A stretch of DNA of 64,000 nucleotides from Erysipelotrichaceae bacterium (lineage in GTDB: Bacteria > Bacillota_I > Bacilli_A > Erysipelotrichales > Erysipelotrichaceae): the NCBI GenBank assembly GCA_017473265.1, contig JAFULQ010000002.1:1-64000 (forward strand). The letters run 5' to 3'. Made by a program: the position numbers and the translations under genes. Each line of letters starts with the position of its first letter. Within the stretch, counting starts at the first letter, position 1. Shown piece by piece: positions 56,308 to 64,000 of this stretch. A model generated the notes under the pieces. The model did no database searches. It saw only the letters and a list, made by a program, of their open reading frames with translations, and had not been told where the DNA came from.

Positions 56308-56337
56308 ATTATACACAAAATGAATCAAATTATGCAA
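56308..56337 (-). promoter_or_regulatory. Promoter of the serS T-box transcript
   Basis: Minus-strand TTGCAT (56332-56337), 18-bp spacer, TATAAT (56308-56313). The stretch from here to 56412 has no gene; it holds an imperfect inverted repeat (ACTCTA/TAGAGT near 56390-56410) of unknown role. Confidence 0.65.
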
Positions 56338-56412
56338 TAAAATAACAAGAAAACAGGTAAAATAAGCCATTTTTACTACAAAAATATCAACTCTATACTT
56401 ACGTTAGAGTAT

Positions 56413-56443
56413 AAAAAAGGATGAAACTATTAAATTTCATCCT
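56413..56443 (-). terminator. Terminator of gyrA
   Basis: Nine-bp stem AGGATGAAA/TTTCATCCT with an 8-nt loop, then six U residues on the minus strand. Confidence 0.83.
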
Positions 56444-56450
56444 CAAAACT

Positions 56451-58901
56451 CTATTCAGACACTACTTCTTCAGTAGTTTCTTCACTATTTTCATCCAATT
56501 CTTCTTTCATTAAAACTGTACAAGAAGAAACAGCACAATCTTCATCAACATTAATTAAACGAACACCTTGTGTATTTCTACCATAAATAGCAACATTTTC
56601 TAATGAAATACGAATCACAATACCAGCATCAGTCACAATTAATAAATCTTCATCGCCATTTACAGCACGTAAACAACATAACTTACCATTACGATCTGTA
56701 ATATTAATTGTACTTACACCCTTTGCTCCACGAGAAGTTAAACGATATTCAGTAATTAAAGTTTTCTTACCATAACCTTTTTCTGTTACAGCTAAGATAT
56801 ATTCACCTTCAGCATTAGTTGCCATACCAACAACTTCACTATCATCTACATTAATACCCTTAACACCAGAAGCATTTCTTCCCATTGGACGAACATCATT
56901 TTCATTGAAACGAACAGCCTTACCATTAGAAGCACCAATGATAATTTCATCATTACCACTAGTTCCCTTAACATCAACCAATTCATCATCAATTAATGTA
57001 ATCGCAATCTTACCATTTTGACGAATAGATTCAAATTCACTAATTGCTGTACGTTTTACAATACCCTTCTTCGTCACAAAGAATAAGTATTTAGATTCAT
57101 CTTCTAAATTATAAGGAACTAAAGCTTGTACCTTATCATCTTTATCAATGTTCAATAAGTTAATGATAGGAATACCTTTACTAATACGACTACCAGCAGG
57201 TAATTGGAATCCTCTCATTCTAAATACTTTACCTCTATTTGTAAATACTAATAAATAATCATGAGTAGACATATTGATAGCACGATCAATTACATCATTT
57301 TCATTCATATTCATACCCTTAACACCTTTACCACCACGATTTTGTGTACGATAGGTATCAATAGGTAAACGTTTAATATAACCAGTCTTAGTTAATGTAA
57401 CTACAATCTTTTCTTCTGGAATTAAAGATTCATCATCAAGATATTCAATATCAGTTAAATTAATTTCAGTACGACGTTCATCCGCATACTTCGCTTTAAT
57501 TTCCAATAATTCATCTTTAATAACTTTAAGAATATTTGCTTCACTAGATAAAATAGTACGTAAACTATCTACTAATTTGAATAATTCTAATAATTCATTT
57601 TCAATCTTATCTCTTTCTAAACCAGTTAATCGTTTCAAACGCATATCTAAAATAGCATTTGCTTGAATATCAGACAAATCAAAACTTGTCATCAAACGAT
57701 TTCTAGCTTCATCATCATTTTTAGAAGAACGAATAATGTGAATTACTTCATCAATATTATCCAATGCTTTCTTTAAACCTTCTAAAATATGAACACGTTT
57801 TAATGCTACATCTAAATCATAACGAGTTCTACGTTCAATGATTTCTTTTTGATAATCAACATATTTACGTATAATATCAATCAATCCTAATGTCTTAGGA
57901 ACACCTTTATCCAACATCAATAGAATAATTCCATAAGATGTTTGGAATGAAGTATGCTTATATAATTGATTTAAAATAACTTGAGCATTCGCATCACGTT
58001 TTAAAGTAATTGTAATCTTAATACCATTCTTTAAATCTGAATGATAGTCCGCAATACCTTCAATTGTTTTATTATGAACTAACTCAGCTACTTTATTCTT
58101 TAATTCAGACGTATTTACGCCATAAGGAACTTCATCAATAATAATGACTTGTCTACCCTTTTCCTCTTCAATACGTGCCTTAGAACGAACAGTAATCACT
58201 CCACGGCCTGTTTCATAAGCCTTACGAATACCACTATTACCTAAAATAGTAGCTCCAGTAGGAAAATCAGGTCCTTTAATATATTGCATCATTTCACCCA
58301 ATGTAATTTCATTGTTATCAATATATGCAACACAACCATCAATCACTTCACCTAAATTATGAGGAGGAATATTTGTAGCCATACCAACCGCAATACCTGT
58401 TGTACCATTTACTAAAATATTAGGAAAACGAGAAGGTAAAACTACAGGTTCTTTTTCACTCTCATCAAAGTTAGGAATAAAATCAACTGTATTTTTATTA
58501 ATATTTCTTAATAATTCTAAAGAAATCTTAGATAAACGAGACTCTGTATAACGCATAGCCGCAGCCCCATAACCCTCGATATTACCAAAGTTACCATGAC
58601 CATCAACTAACATATAACGATACGAGAAATCCTGTGCCATACGCACCATCGCATCATAAATACTTGAATCTCCATGAGGATGGTATTTCCCCATAACATC
58701 CCCAACAATTCTTGCACTCTTTTTATGAGGTTTATCCGGACTATAACCAGATTCATACATAGAATATAAAATACGTCTATGAACAGGTTTTAAACCATCA
58801 CGCAAATCTGGTAAAGCACGTGAAACAATAACACTCATTGAATATTCAAGAAAGGAATCTTTGACTTCTTTTACAATGTTATTTTTTTCTAAACGATCCA
58901 T
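56451..58901 (-). CDS. gyrA: DNA gyrase subunit A
   Basis: 816 aa. Catalytic Tyr118 in [10 protein letters not shown]; the QRDR equivalents of E. coli Ser83 and Asp87 are Ser79 and Asp83, i.e. no known resistance change. GyrA box QNRGGKG near 527 and the C-terminal beta-pinwheel, followed by an acidic tail. ATG 58901 follows AAAGGAG. Confidence 0.97.
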   Translation of the reverse strand: MDRLEKNNIVKEVKDSFLEYSMSVIVSRALPDLRDGLKPVHRRILYSMYESGYSPDKPHKKSARIVGDVMGKYHPHGDSSIYDAMVRMAQDFSYRYMLVDGHGNFGNIEGYGAAAMRYTESRLSKISLELLRNINKNTVDFIPNFDESEKEPVVLPSRFPNILVNGTTGIAVGMATNIPPHNLGEVIDGCVAYIDNNEITLGEMMQYIKGPDFPTGATILGNSGIRKAYETGRGVITVRSKARIEEEKGRQVIIIDEVPYGVNTSELKNKVAELVHNKTIEGIADYHSDLKNGIKITITLKRDANAQVILNQLYKHTSFQTSYGIILLMLDKGVPKTLGLIDIIRKYVDYQKEIIERRTRYDLDVALKRVHILEGLKKALDNIDEVIHIIRSSKNDDEARNRLMTSFDLSDIQANAILDMRLKRLTGLERDKIENELLELFKLVDSLRTILSSEANILKVIKDELLEIKAKYADERRTEINLTDIEYLDDESLIPEEKIVVTLTKTGYIKRLPIDTYRTQNRGGKGVKGMNMNENDVIDRAINMSTHDYLLVFTNRGKVFRMRGFQLPAGSRISKGIPIINLLNIDKDDKVQALVPYNLEDESKYLFFVTKKGIVKRTAISEFESIRQNGKIAITLIDDELVDVKGTSGNDEIIIGASNGKAVRFNENDVRPMGRNASGVKGINVDDSEVVGMATNAEGEYILAVTEKGYGKKTLITEYRLTSRGAKGVSTINITDRNGKLCCLRAVNGDEDLLIVTDAGIVIRISLENVAIYGRNTQGVRLINVDEDCAVSSCTVLMKEELDENSEETTEEVVSE

Positions 58902-58917
58902 CAAATCATTCTCCTTT

Positions 58918-60861
58918 CTAGAAATCTAAATTTTGTACATATGTAGCATTTGTTTCAATAAATTGTCTTCTAGGTTCAACTTCTTCACCCATCAACATAG
59001 AGAATACTAAATCTGCTTCCATTGCATCATCAACCGTAATTTGACGCAAAATACGCTTATTAATATCCATAGTTGTTTCATTTAATTCTTCCGCATCCAT
59101 TTCACCTAAACCCTTCATACGATTAATTTCGTATTTTGTATTAGGAGACAATGTAGCTAAATATTCATCTCGTTCTGCTTCATTTAAAACATATTTAATC
59201 TTTTTACCATGTTTAATAACAAACAATGGAGGTTGAGCTGCATACACATGACCAGCTTCCACAATCGGTTTAAAGAAACGATAGAACAATGTTAATAACA
59301 ATACACGAATATGACTACCATCAACATCGGCATCAGTCATAATAATAATTTTATTGTAACGAAGTTTTGATAAATCAAAATCCTCACCAATACCAGTACC
59401 AAAAGCCGTAATAATTGTACGAATTTCTTCATTAGATAAAGCACGATCTAAACGAGCCTTCTCAACATTTAAAATCTTACCACGTAAAGGTAAAATAGCC
59501 TGTGTCATACTATCTCTACCTTTAATCGCACTACCACCAGCAGAATCCCCTTCGACTAAGAAAATTTCAGATACAGAAGAATCCTTACTCTTACAATCTG
59601 ATAACTTACCATAGAAATTAGTAATATCTAAATCACCTTTTCTACGAGTTAATTCACGAGCTTTCTTAGCAGCTAAACGAGCCTTACTAGCTAAAATTGT
59701 TTTATCAACAATTGTACGAGCTACACTAGGATTTTCTAACAAGAAACGTTCCAATTGTTTACCAAAAATATTAGAAACAATCTTACGAACTTCAGAGTTA
59801 CCTAATTTTGTCTTTGTTTGTCCTTCATATTGAGGATCTGGATGTTTAACAGAAATAATAGCTGTTAAACCTTCTCTAACATCATCACTACTCAAAGATT
59901 CATCATTTTTAATCATCTTGTTATCTTTTGCATAGTTGTTAATAATACGAGTTAAAGCTAAACGGAAACCTTCTTCATGCGTTCCACCTTCACCTGTATT
60001 AATGTTATTACAGAAAGAATAAATATTTGAAACATAACCAGAATTGTATTGCATAGAAATTTCACATACAATACCATCTTCTTCACCTTCACAATAAACA
60101 ACTTCATCATGAATTGGATCTTTACTCTTATTCAAATATTGAACATATTCTTTAATACCACCACTATACAAATATTCAACTGTCTTATCTTCAGGTTCAA
60201 ATTCAAACACTAATTTAATTCCCTTATTTAAGAAAGCTAACTGACGAATTCTTTGTTTTAATGTTTCATAATCATATTTTGTTGTTTCTTGGAAAATTTC
60301 ACCATCCGCTTTAAAAGTAACTAAAGAACCATGCTTACTAGCATCACAATCCCCAACAACCTTTAAAGGTTCTTCAATATTTCCACCATTACTAAACTTA
60401 ACAAAATATTCTTTACCTTCATTAAATACAGAAACCGTTAACCATTCACTTAATGCATTAACTACAGAAGCACCAACACCATGTAAACCACCAGAAACTT
60501 TATAAGCTCCTCCACCAAATTTACCACCAGCATGTAATACTGTAAAAATAGTTTCTACTGCACTAATTCCAGTTTTTGTATTAATACCAACAGGCATACC
60601 ACGTCCATTATCTTCAATAGATACGATATGATCTTTATCAACACGAATATGAATTTCACTTGCATATCCAGCTAACGCTTCATCAATTGAGTTATCAACA
60701 ATTTCCCATACTAAATGATGTAAACCTCTTTGTGATGTAGAACCAATATACATACCCGGTCTTTTACGAACCGCTTCTAATCCTTCTAAAACTTGAATAT
60801 CATCCGCTTCATACGAATGTTCAACTTTAGTTTCTAAATCATAGATTTGTTTTTCATCCAT
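58918..60861 (-). CDS. gyrB: DNA gyrase subunit B
   Basis: 647 aa. GHKL ATPase ([20 protein letters not shown]), Toprim EGDSAGGSA near 430, and C-terminal [12 protein letters not shown] and RMKGLGEM. Forms A2B2 gyrase. Overlaps recF by 28 bp. Confidence 0.97.
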   Translation of the reverse strand: MDEKQIYDLETKVEHSYEADDIQVLEGLEAVRKRPGMYIGSTSQRGLHHLVWEIVDNSIDEALAGYASEIHIRVDKDHIVSIEDNGRGMPVGINTKTGISAVETIFTVLHAGGKFGGGAYKVSGGLHGVGASVVNALSEWLTVSVFNEGKEYFVKFSNGGNIEEPLKVVGDCDASKHGSLVTFKADGEIFQETTKYDYETLKQRIRQLAFLNKGIKLVFEFEPEDKTVEYLYSGGIKEYVQYLNKSKDPIHDEVVYCEGEEDGIVCEISMQYNSGYVSNIYSFCNNINTGEGGTHEEGFRLALTRIINNYAKDNKMIKNDESLSSDDVREGLTAIISVKHPDPQYEGQTKTKLGNSEVRKIVSNIFGKQLERFLLENPSVARTIVDKTILASKARLAAKKARELTRRKGDLDITNFYGKLSDCKSKDSSVSEIFLVEGDSAGGSAIKGRDSMTQAILPLRGKILNVEKARLDRALSNEEIRTIITAFGTGIGEDFDLSKLRYNKIIIMTDADVDGSHIRVLLLTLFYRFFKPIVEAGHVYAAQPPLFVIKHGKKIKYVLNEAERDEYLATLSPNTKYEINRMKGLGEMDAEELNETTMDINKRILRQITVDDAMEADLVFSMLMGEEVEPRRQFIETNATYVQNLDF

Positions 60862-61952
60862 TGATTAGCACTTCCTTTCTCAATTTTATAAATCACCGCC
60901 TGATTCATTATTGAATCCAATAAATCCTCAGGATCTGTTGTTGTAATAATTGTTTGTACCTTTTTAGGTAAAATTTGAATCAAACGATTTTTTTTATGAT
61001 TATCTAATTCAGATAACACATCATCTAACAATAAAATTGGATATTCATTTGTATATTCATGAATAATTGCGACTAAAGATAATTTTAATGCAATAATAAT
61101 CATTCTCTTTTGACCTTGAGAAGCCATAGCTAATACATCAAAATCATTGATAGTAAAAACAATATCTTCTCTATGAATACCAATATTTGTTTGTCTTAAT
61201 AATAAATCTCTATCCCTTGTTGTTTCATACTTAGAAATTAAATCATGTTTAATTACTTCATCATCAATATCATAATTAACTACACTATCGTATTTAATTT
61301 TGATAACATCATCAGACTCCGTCATTAATTGATAAAATTTCGTAATATATCCATTCAATTTATCAACAAACAATTGTCTTTTCTTAATAATTGAAACTTG
61401 AGGTAAAATCATTTGTTCAGTAATTGCATCAAACAAAATACGATCAACATTATCTTGCTTTAAATACGCATTTCTTTCCTTTAACAAACGATTATATGTA
61501 TTTAATTGATTAATATATATATTTGACATTTTACCCAACTCAACGTCTAAAAAATGACGACGATACTTAGGAGAAGCATCAAATAAATTCATATCTGTAG
61601 GAGAAAATAAAACTGCATTAATTTTCCCAATAAATTCACTAACTTTTTTAACAGATTGATTACGAATACTTAGATTTTTTCCTTTTTTATGAATTACAGC
61701 AGAAAACCATAATTTTTGATCCTCATAACAAGTATGACAATCAATACAAGAAAATTCTTCATTCAATTTAATCAATTGAACATCTTCAATATTACGATGA
61801 GACTTTGTTGTGGACATAAAATAAATGGATTCAAGTAAATTTGTCTTACCCTGTCCATTTTTCCCAATGAAAATATTAATACCAGGAGTTAATGTAATAG
61901 CACATTGATCATAATTGCGAAATGATTTCAAACGTAATTGATCAATATACAT
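60834..61952 (-). CDS. recF: DNA replication and repair protein RecF
   Basis: 372 aa. ABC-type ATPase: Walker A GKNGQGKT at 30-37, Walker [12 protein letters not shown] near 315. Loads RecA at gaps with RecO and RecR. Its ATG overlaps the yaaA stop. Confidence 0.96.
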   Translation of the reverse strand: MYIDQLRLKSFRNYDQCAITLTPGINIFIGKNGQGKTNLLESIYFMSTTKSHRNIEDVQLIKLNEEFSCIDCHTCYEDQKLWFSAVIHKKGKNLSIRNQSVKKVSEFIGKINAVLFSPTDMNLFDASPKYRRHFLDVELGKMSNIYINQLNTYNRLLKERNAYLKQDNVDRILFDAITEQMILPQVSIIKKRQLFVDKLNGYITKFYQLMTESDDVIKIKYDSVVNYDIDDEVIKHDLISKYETTRDRDLLLRQTNIGIHREDIVFTINDFDVLAMASQGQKRMIIIALKLSLVAIIHEYTNEYPILLLDDVLSELDNHKKNRLIQILPKKVQTIITTTDPEDLLDSIMNQAVIYKIEKGSANQWMKNKSMI

Positions 61953-62155
61953 TATTCAACCTCATATTCTTTATTTTCAATTTGGATTTTATCATTAGGA
62001 TATAATTTTCTTCCACGACGATCTTCTTTTTCACCATTCACTTTGATATTCAAAGTCTTAACAGCAACCTTAGCTTCACCACCAGAAGAAATCCAATCAG
62101 TGATCTTCAACAACTGTCCAAGTGTGATAAATTCAGTTGTAATTTTTACCTTCAT
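61952..62155 (-). CDS. yaaA: S4-domain RNA-binding protein YaaA (RlbA-like)
   Basis: 67 aa, a single S4-like domain with LGQLLKITDWISSGGEAKVAV. It always sits between dnaN and recF in Firmicutes and may be linked to ribosome assembly. A TATAAT (62184-62189) behind the dnaN terminator could start a separate yaaA-recF-gyrB-gyrA transcript. Confidence 0.93.
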   Translation of the reverse strand: MKVKITTEFITLGQLLKITDWISSGGEAKVAVKTLNIKVNGEKEDRRGRKLYPNDKIQIENKEYEVE

Positions 62156-62198
62156 TTACATCCCTCTTTTCCATTTTTCCACCATTATATTTTACCAT

Positions 62199-62226
62199 AA
62201 AAAAGCCCTTTTTATAAGGGCTTTTT
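62199..62226 (-). terminator. Terminator of dnaN
   Basis: Ten-bp stem AAAAGCCCTT/AAGGGCTTTT (62201-62210 with 62216-62225), 5-nt loop, U-run. Separates dnaN from yaaA. Confidence 0.88.
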
Positions 62227-62227
62227 A

Positions 62228-63352
62228 CTAAGAAAATGTACGAACAGGAAGAACTAATTGAAGCGTTGTTTCATCATCTAAAGAAGTAAGAATAAATGGT
62301 TTCATTTCCCCACAAAATTGAATTTTAACCTTCTCACCATTTAATCCTTTTAAGGCATCAGAAACATATTTTCCACTAAAAGATAACTCTAGTGGTTTAC
62401 CTTCATAACTGTCAAAATATAGATTTTCTTTAGATGAACCAATTTCTTGAGAACGAGAAGAAATAACAATTTCATTTTCATTCATACTTAATTTTAAAAT
62501 ACAGAATAAATCATTTTCATTTTTAATAAATGATTGTCTATCAATCGCATGAACTAAATCTTTAATATTCATAACTAAAGAATAGTCATAGTTGTTAGGA
62601 ATAAAACGAGAAGTATCTGGATAAGAACCATCAATTAAACGAGTTTGAATAATTGTATTATTACAAATAAATTGAGCTTTCTTATCTGTAATAGCAACTT
62701 CTACATTTTCTTCTTTATCTAATAATCTAGCAACTTCTAATAAACTTTTTGCAGGAATTGTAATATTAAATTTTAAATCATTATTAATTTCAACAACCTT
62801 ACGAGATAAACGATAACTATCAGTCGCAATACATGTCATTGAAGAACCATCACAGCTAAAGTTAATACCTGTTAATGCTGGTCTTGTTTCTTGTGATGAA
62901 GTAGCGAAATATGTTTGGTTTATAATATTTTTTAATAAAGTAGATGAAATTGTAAAAGATTTAGCTGGTTTATTAAAATCAATTAATGGATATTCATTAG
63001 ATTTAATACCATTGATTTTAAATTCAGAAGTATTACCACTAATCTTAGTTAAAGAACCATCAATAATTTCAATTTCAACTACATCACTATCAATCTTACG
63101 AATAATATCATTAATATAATTTTTATTAATTACAATACTACCTTCTTCATATACTTCAAATACGCCTTCATCATTTTTAGATTTCATAGTTTTAATTGAA
63201 ATATCTGAATCAGAAGCAGTTAATTCAATATGATCATTTTTAACATCAAACTTAATACCTAATAATGAAGGTAATGGTGAATTTGAAGAAATTGCTTTAG
63301 AAGCAATCGTAATCATATTCAATAAATCAATACGGGACATTTTAAAATACAT
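62228..63352 (-). CDS. dnaN: DNA polymerase III beta sliding clamp
   Basis: 374 aa, three clamp domains with the C-terminal L-V-L-P-V-R-T motif. Holds PolC/DnaE on DNA. ATG 63352 follows AAAGGAG. Its promoter must lie in the oriC spacer (TATAAT at 63378-63383, -35 unclear). Confidence 0.97.
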   Translation of the reverse strand: MYFKMSRIDLLNMITIASKAISSNSPLPSLLGIKFDVKNDHIELTASDSDISIKTMKSKNDEGVFEVYEEGSIVINKNYINDIIRKIDSDVVEIEIIDGSLTKISGNTSEFKINGIKSNEYPLIDFNKPAKSFTISSTLLKNIINQTYFATSSQETRPALTGINFSCDGSSMTCIATDSYRLSRKVVEINNDLKFNITIPAKSLLEVARLLDKEENVEVAITDKKAQFICNNTIIQTRLIDGSYPDTSRFIPNNYDYSLVMNIKDLVHAIDRQSFIKNENDLFCILKLSMNENEIVISSRSQEIGSSKENLYFDSYEGKPLELSFSGKYVSDALKGLNGEKVKIQFCGEMKPFILTSLDDETTLQLVLPVRTFS

Positions 63353-63360
63353 AACTATCT

Positions 63361-63494
63361 CTCCTTTTATATATATAATTATACTCTAATAATAATAAGG
63401 GGTGTGGAAAATGTGGAAAACTCACAAAAACCCTTTATTTATAGTATTTTTTTATGTTTTTTAATGTTGATAAAAAGTGAATAAATGTGAATAA
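63361..63494. other. oriC: DnaA boxes, GC spacer and DnaA-trios in the dnaA-dnaN spacer
   Basis: Two abutting DnaA boxes of the form TTTTCCACA (63403-63411 and 63412-63420), a G4 spacer (63399-63402), four TAA trios (63387-63398, i.e. 3'-AAT-5' repeated) and an AT-rich tract (63365-63386). Two more boxes: TTATTCACA (63486-63494, consensus) and TTATTCACT (63476-63484). Same order and orientation as the Bacillus subtilis basal unwinding module. Confidence 0.85.
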
Positions 63495-64000
63495 CTATGT
63501 TAGTTTCTTTTCAATATCTAAAATTGCTTGTTGATATTGAGGGTTTTCTTTTAATAGTTTTTCAATCTTTGTACATGCAGAAATAACTGTCGCATGATCA
63601 CACTTATTAAAAGTAGCACCAATTTTCTTATAAGGCATATCTAAGTGTTTTCTACATAAATACATAGAGATATGTCTTGCGGTAGTAATGGTTTTAATTC
63701 TTGATTTAGATAAAACTTGTTGTTTTGTTAAACCGTAATAATTAGCTACTGTGTTAATAATGAATGATGGACTAATATTATTTTTATTAATATTAGCATT
63801 TGCAATCATATCTTTTAATGCTTCTACTGTAAAATCGTAAGTGATTTTTTGTCCTTTACCAAAGTTAATTGAATAGTAAACAAGTCTTGTTAGCATACCT
63901 TCTAAAGAACGAACATCACCAGTGCAGTTAGTCGCAATATATGAAAGAGATTCTTCATCACATAAAGATGAGAAATCAGTTCCTTGTGTTTTTGCTTTTA
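63495..64000 (-). CDS. dnaA: Chromosomal replication initiator DnaA, C-terminal part (5' end outside window)
   Basis: The window holds the last 168 codons. It covers the end of the AAA+ domain (GDVRSLEGMLTRL) and domain IV with the DnaA signature region (TARHISMYLCRKHLDMPYKKIGA). The usual G-G-R-D-H-T/S-T-V reads N-K-C-D-H-A-T-V, so an Arg and the base-contacting Thr differ. The stop TAG is at 63495-63497, immediately beside the first DnaA box. Confidence 0.97.
   Translation of the reverse strand, partial: KAKTQGTDFSSLCDEESLSYIATNCTGDVRSLEGMLTRLVYYSINFGKGQKITYDFTVEALKDMIANANINKNNISPSFIINTVANYYGLTKQQVLSKSRIKTITTARHISMYLCRKHLDMPYKKIGATFNKCDHATVISACTKIEKLLKENPQYQQAILDIEKKLT

Noticed and set aside
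58816-58832. CACGTGAAACA, a possible parS half-site in gyrA
   Set aside because: Only about 12 of 16 positions match, and it encodes the conserved gyrase segment VSRALPDL.

Overview
This window is about 64 kb of an AT-rich (roughly one third G+C by eye) low-GC Gram-positive chromosome next to the replication origin. The dnaA-dnaN-yaaA-recF-gyrB-gyrA order at the right edge, zinc-type L31, a small SRP RNA, T-box control of serS, the RNA polymerase delta subunit and the DarA c-di-AMP receptor place it in Bacillota. No sporulation gene is visible. Gene content and protein style suggest an Erysipelotrichia-like gut Firmicute; that is an inference, not proven here. oriC lies at about 63.4 kb in the dnaA-dnaN spacer. 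Most genes run on the minus strand, away from oriC, so they are co-directional with the leftward replication fork. Only GntR/UTRA, a 77-aa gene, a class A PBP, cca, a PfkB-like gene, rarA and a CYTH gene oppose it.

Layout from left to right. 0-4.6 kb: a three-gene operon (sugar nucleotidyltransferase with hexapeptide tail, SIS isomerase, ceramidase-family hydrolase) divergent from a GntR/UTRA regulator across a perfect 18-bp palindrome, then a 77-aa helical protein and a Sel1-repeat protein. 5.1-14.4 kb: one long minus-strand operon, tsaC/sua5-glyA-upp-atpZ-atpI-atpB-E-F-H-A-G-D-C; its c subunit carries a sodium-binding signature. 14.4-16.4 kb: an AlbA_2/Schlafen-type gene broken by two in-frame stops, and a small exported protein whose ribosome-binding site lies in a terminator stem. 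16.4-21.6 kb: the rpmE-tdk-prfA-prmC translation cluster interrupted by a YdcZ transporter pair and a MATE exporter. 21.7-29.1 kb: murA, a fruK-like kinase, a YugP protease, two class II aldolases, and rpoE-argS-ywiB. 29.2-41.3 kb: PBP, cca, an HD hydrolase, ispF, a PfkB-like protein lacking its catalytic Asp, darA, ychF-DUF951-folD-dtd, rarA, and an ABC exporter pair. 41.3-49.6 kb: mutS-mutL-miaA-tcdA, a PTS EIICB-like protein lacking key catalytic residues, and a CYTH phosphatase. 49.6-64 kb: an EVE-like protein, a CpXC protein, recR, dnaX, tadA, the SRP RNA, an orphan BlaI-type repressor, serS with its T-box, gyrA, gyrB, recF, yaaA, dnaN, oriC and the 3' part of dnaA.

Chromosome-maintenance signals are the most informative non-coding elements. 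Two perfect ParB parS sites lie at 50.5 and 52.4 kb and a near match at 28.8 kb. The oriC unwinding module has two abutting DnaA boxes, a G4 spacer and four DnaA-trios, in the same arrangement as Bacillus subtilis. The DnaA C-terminus has an altered DNA-recognition signature that may match the altered boxes. The candidates for undescribed biology are the left-edge ceramidase/nucleotidyltransferase/SIS operon, the degenerate PTS protein, the apparent PfkB pseudokinase and the EVE-like gene whose 5' region carries a parS site. No CRISPR array, insertion sequence, rRNA or tRNA gene was recognised.
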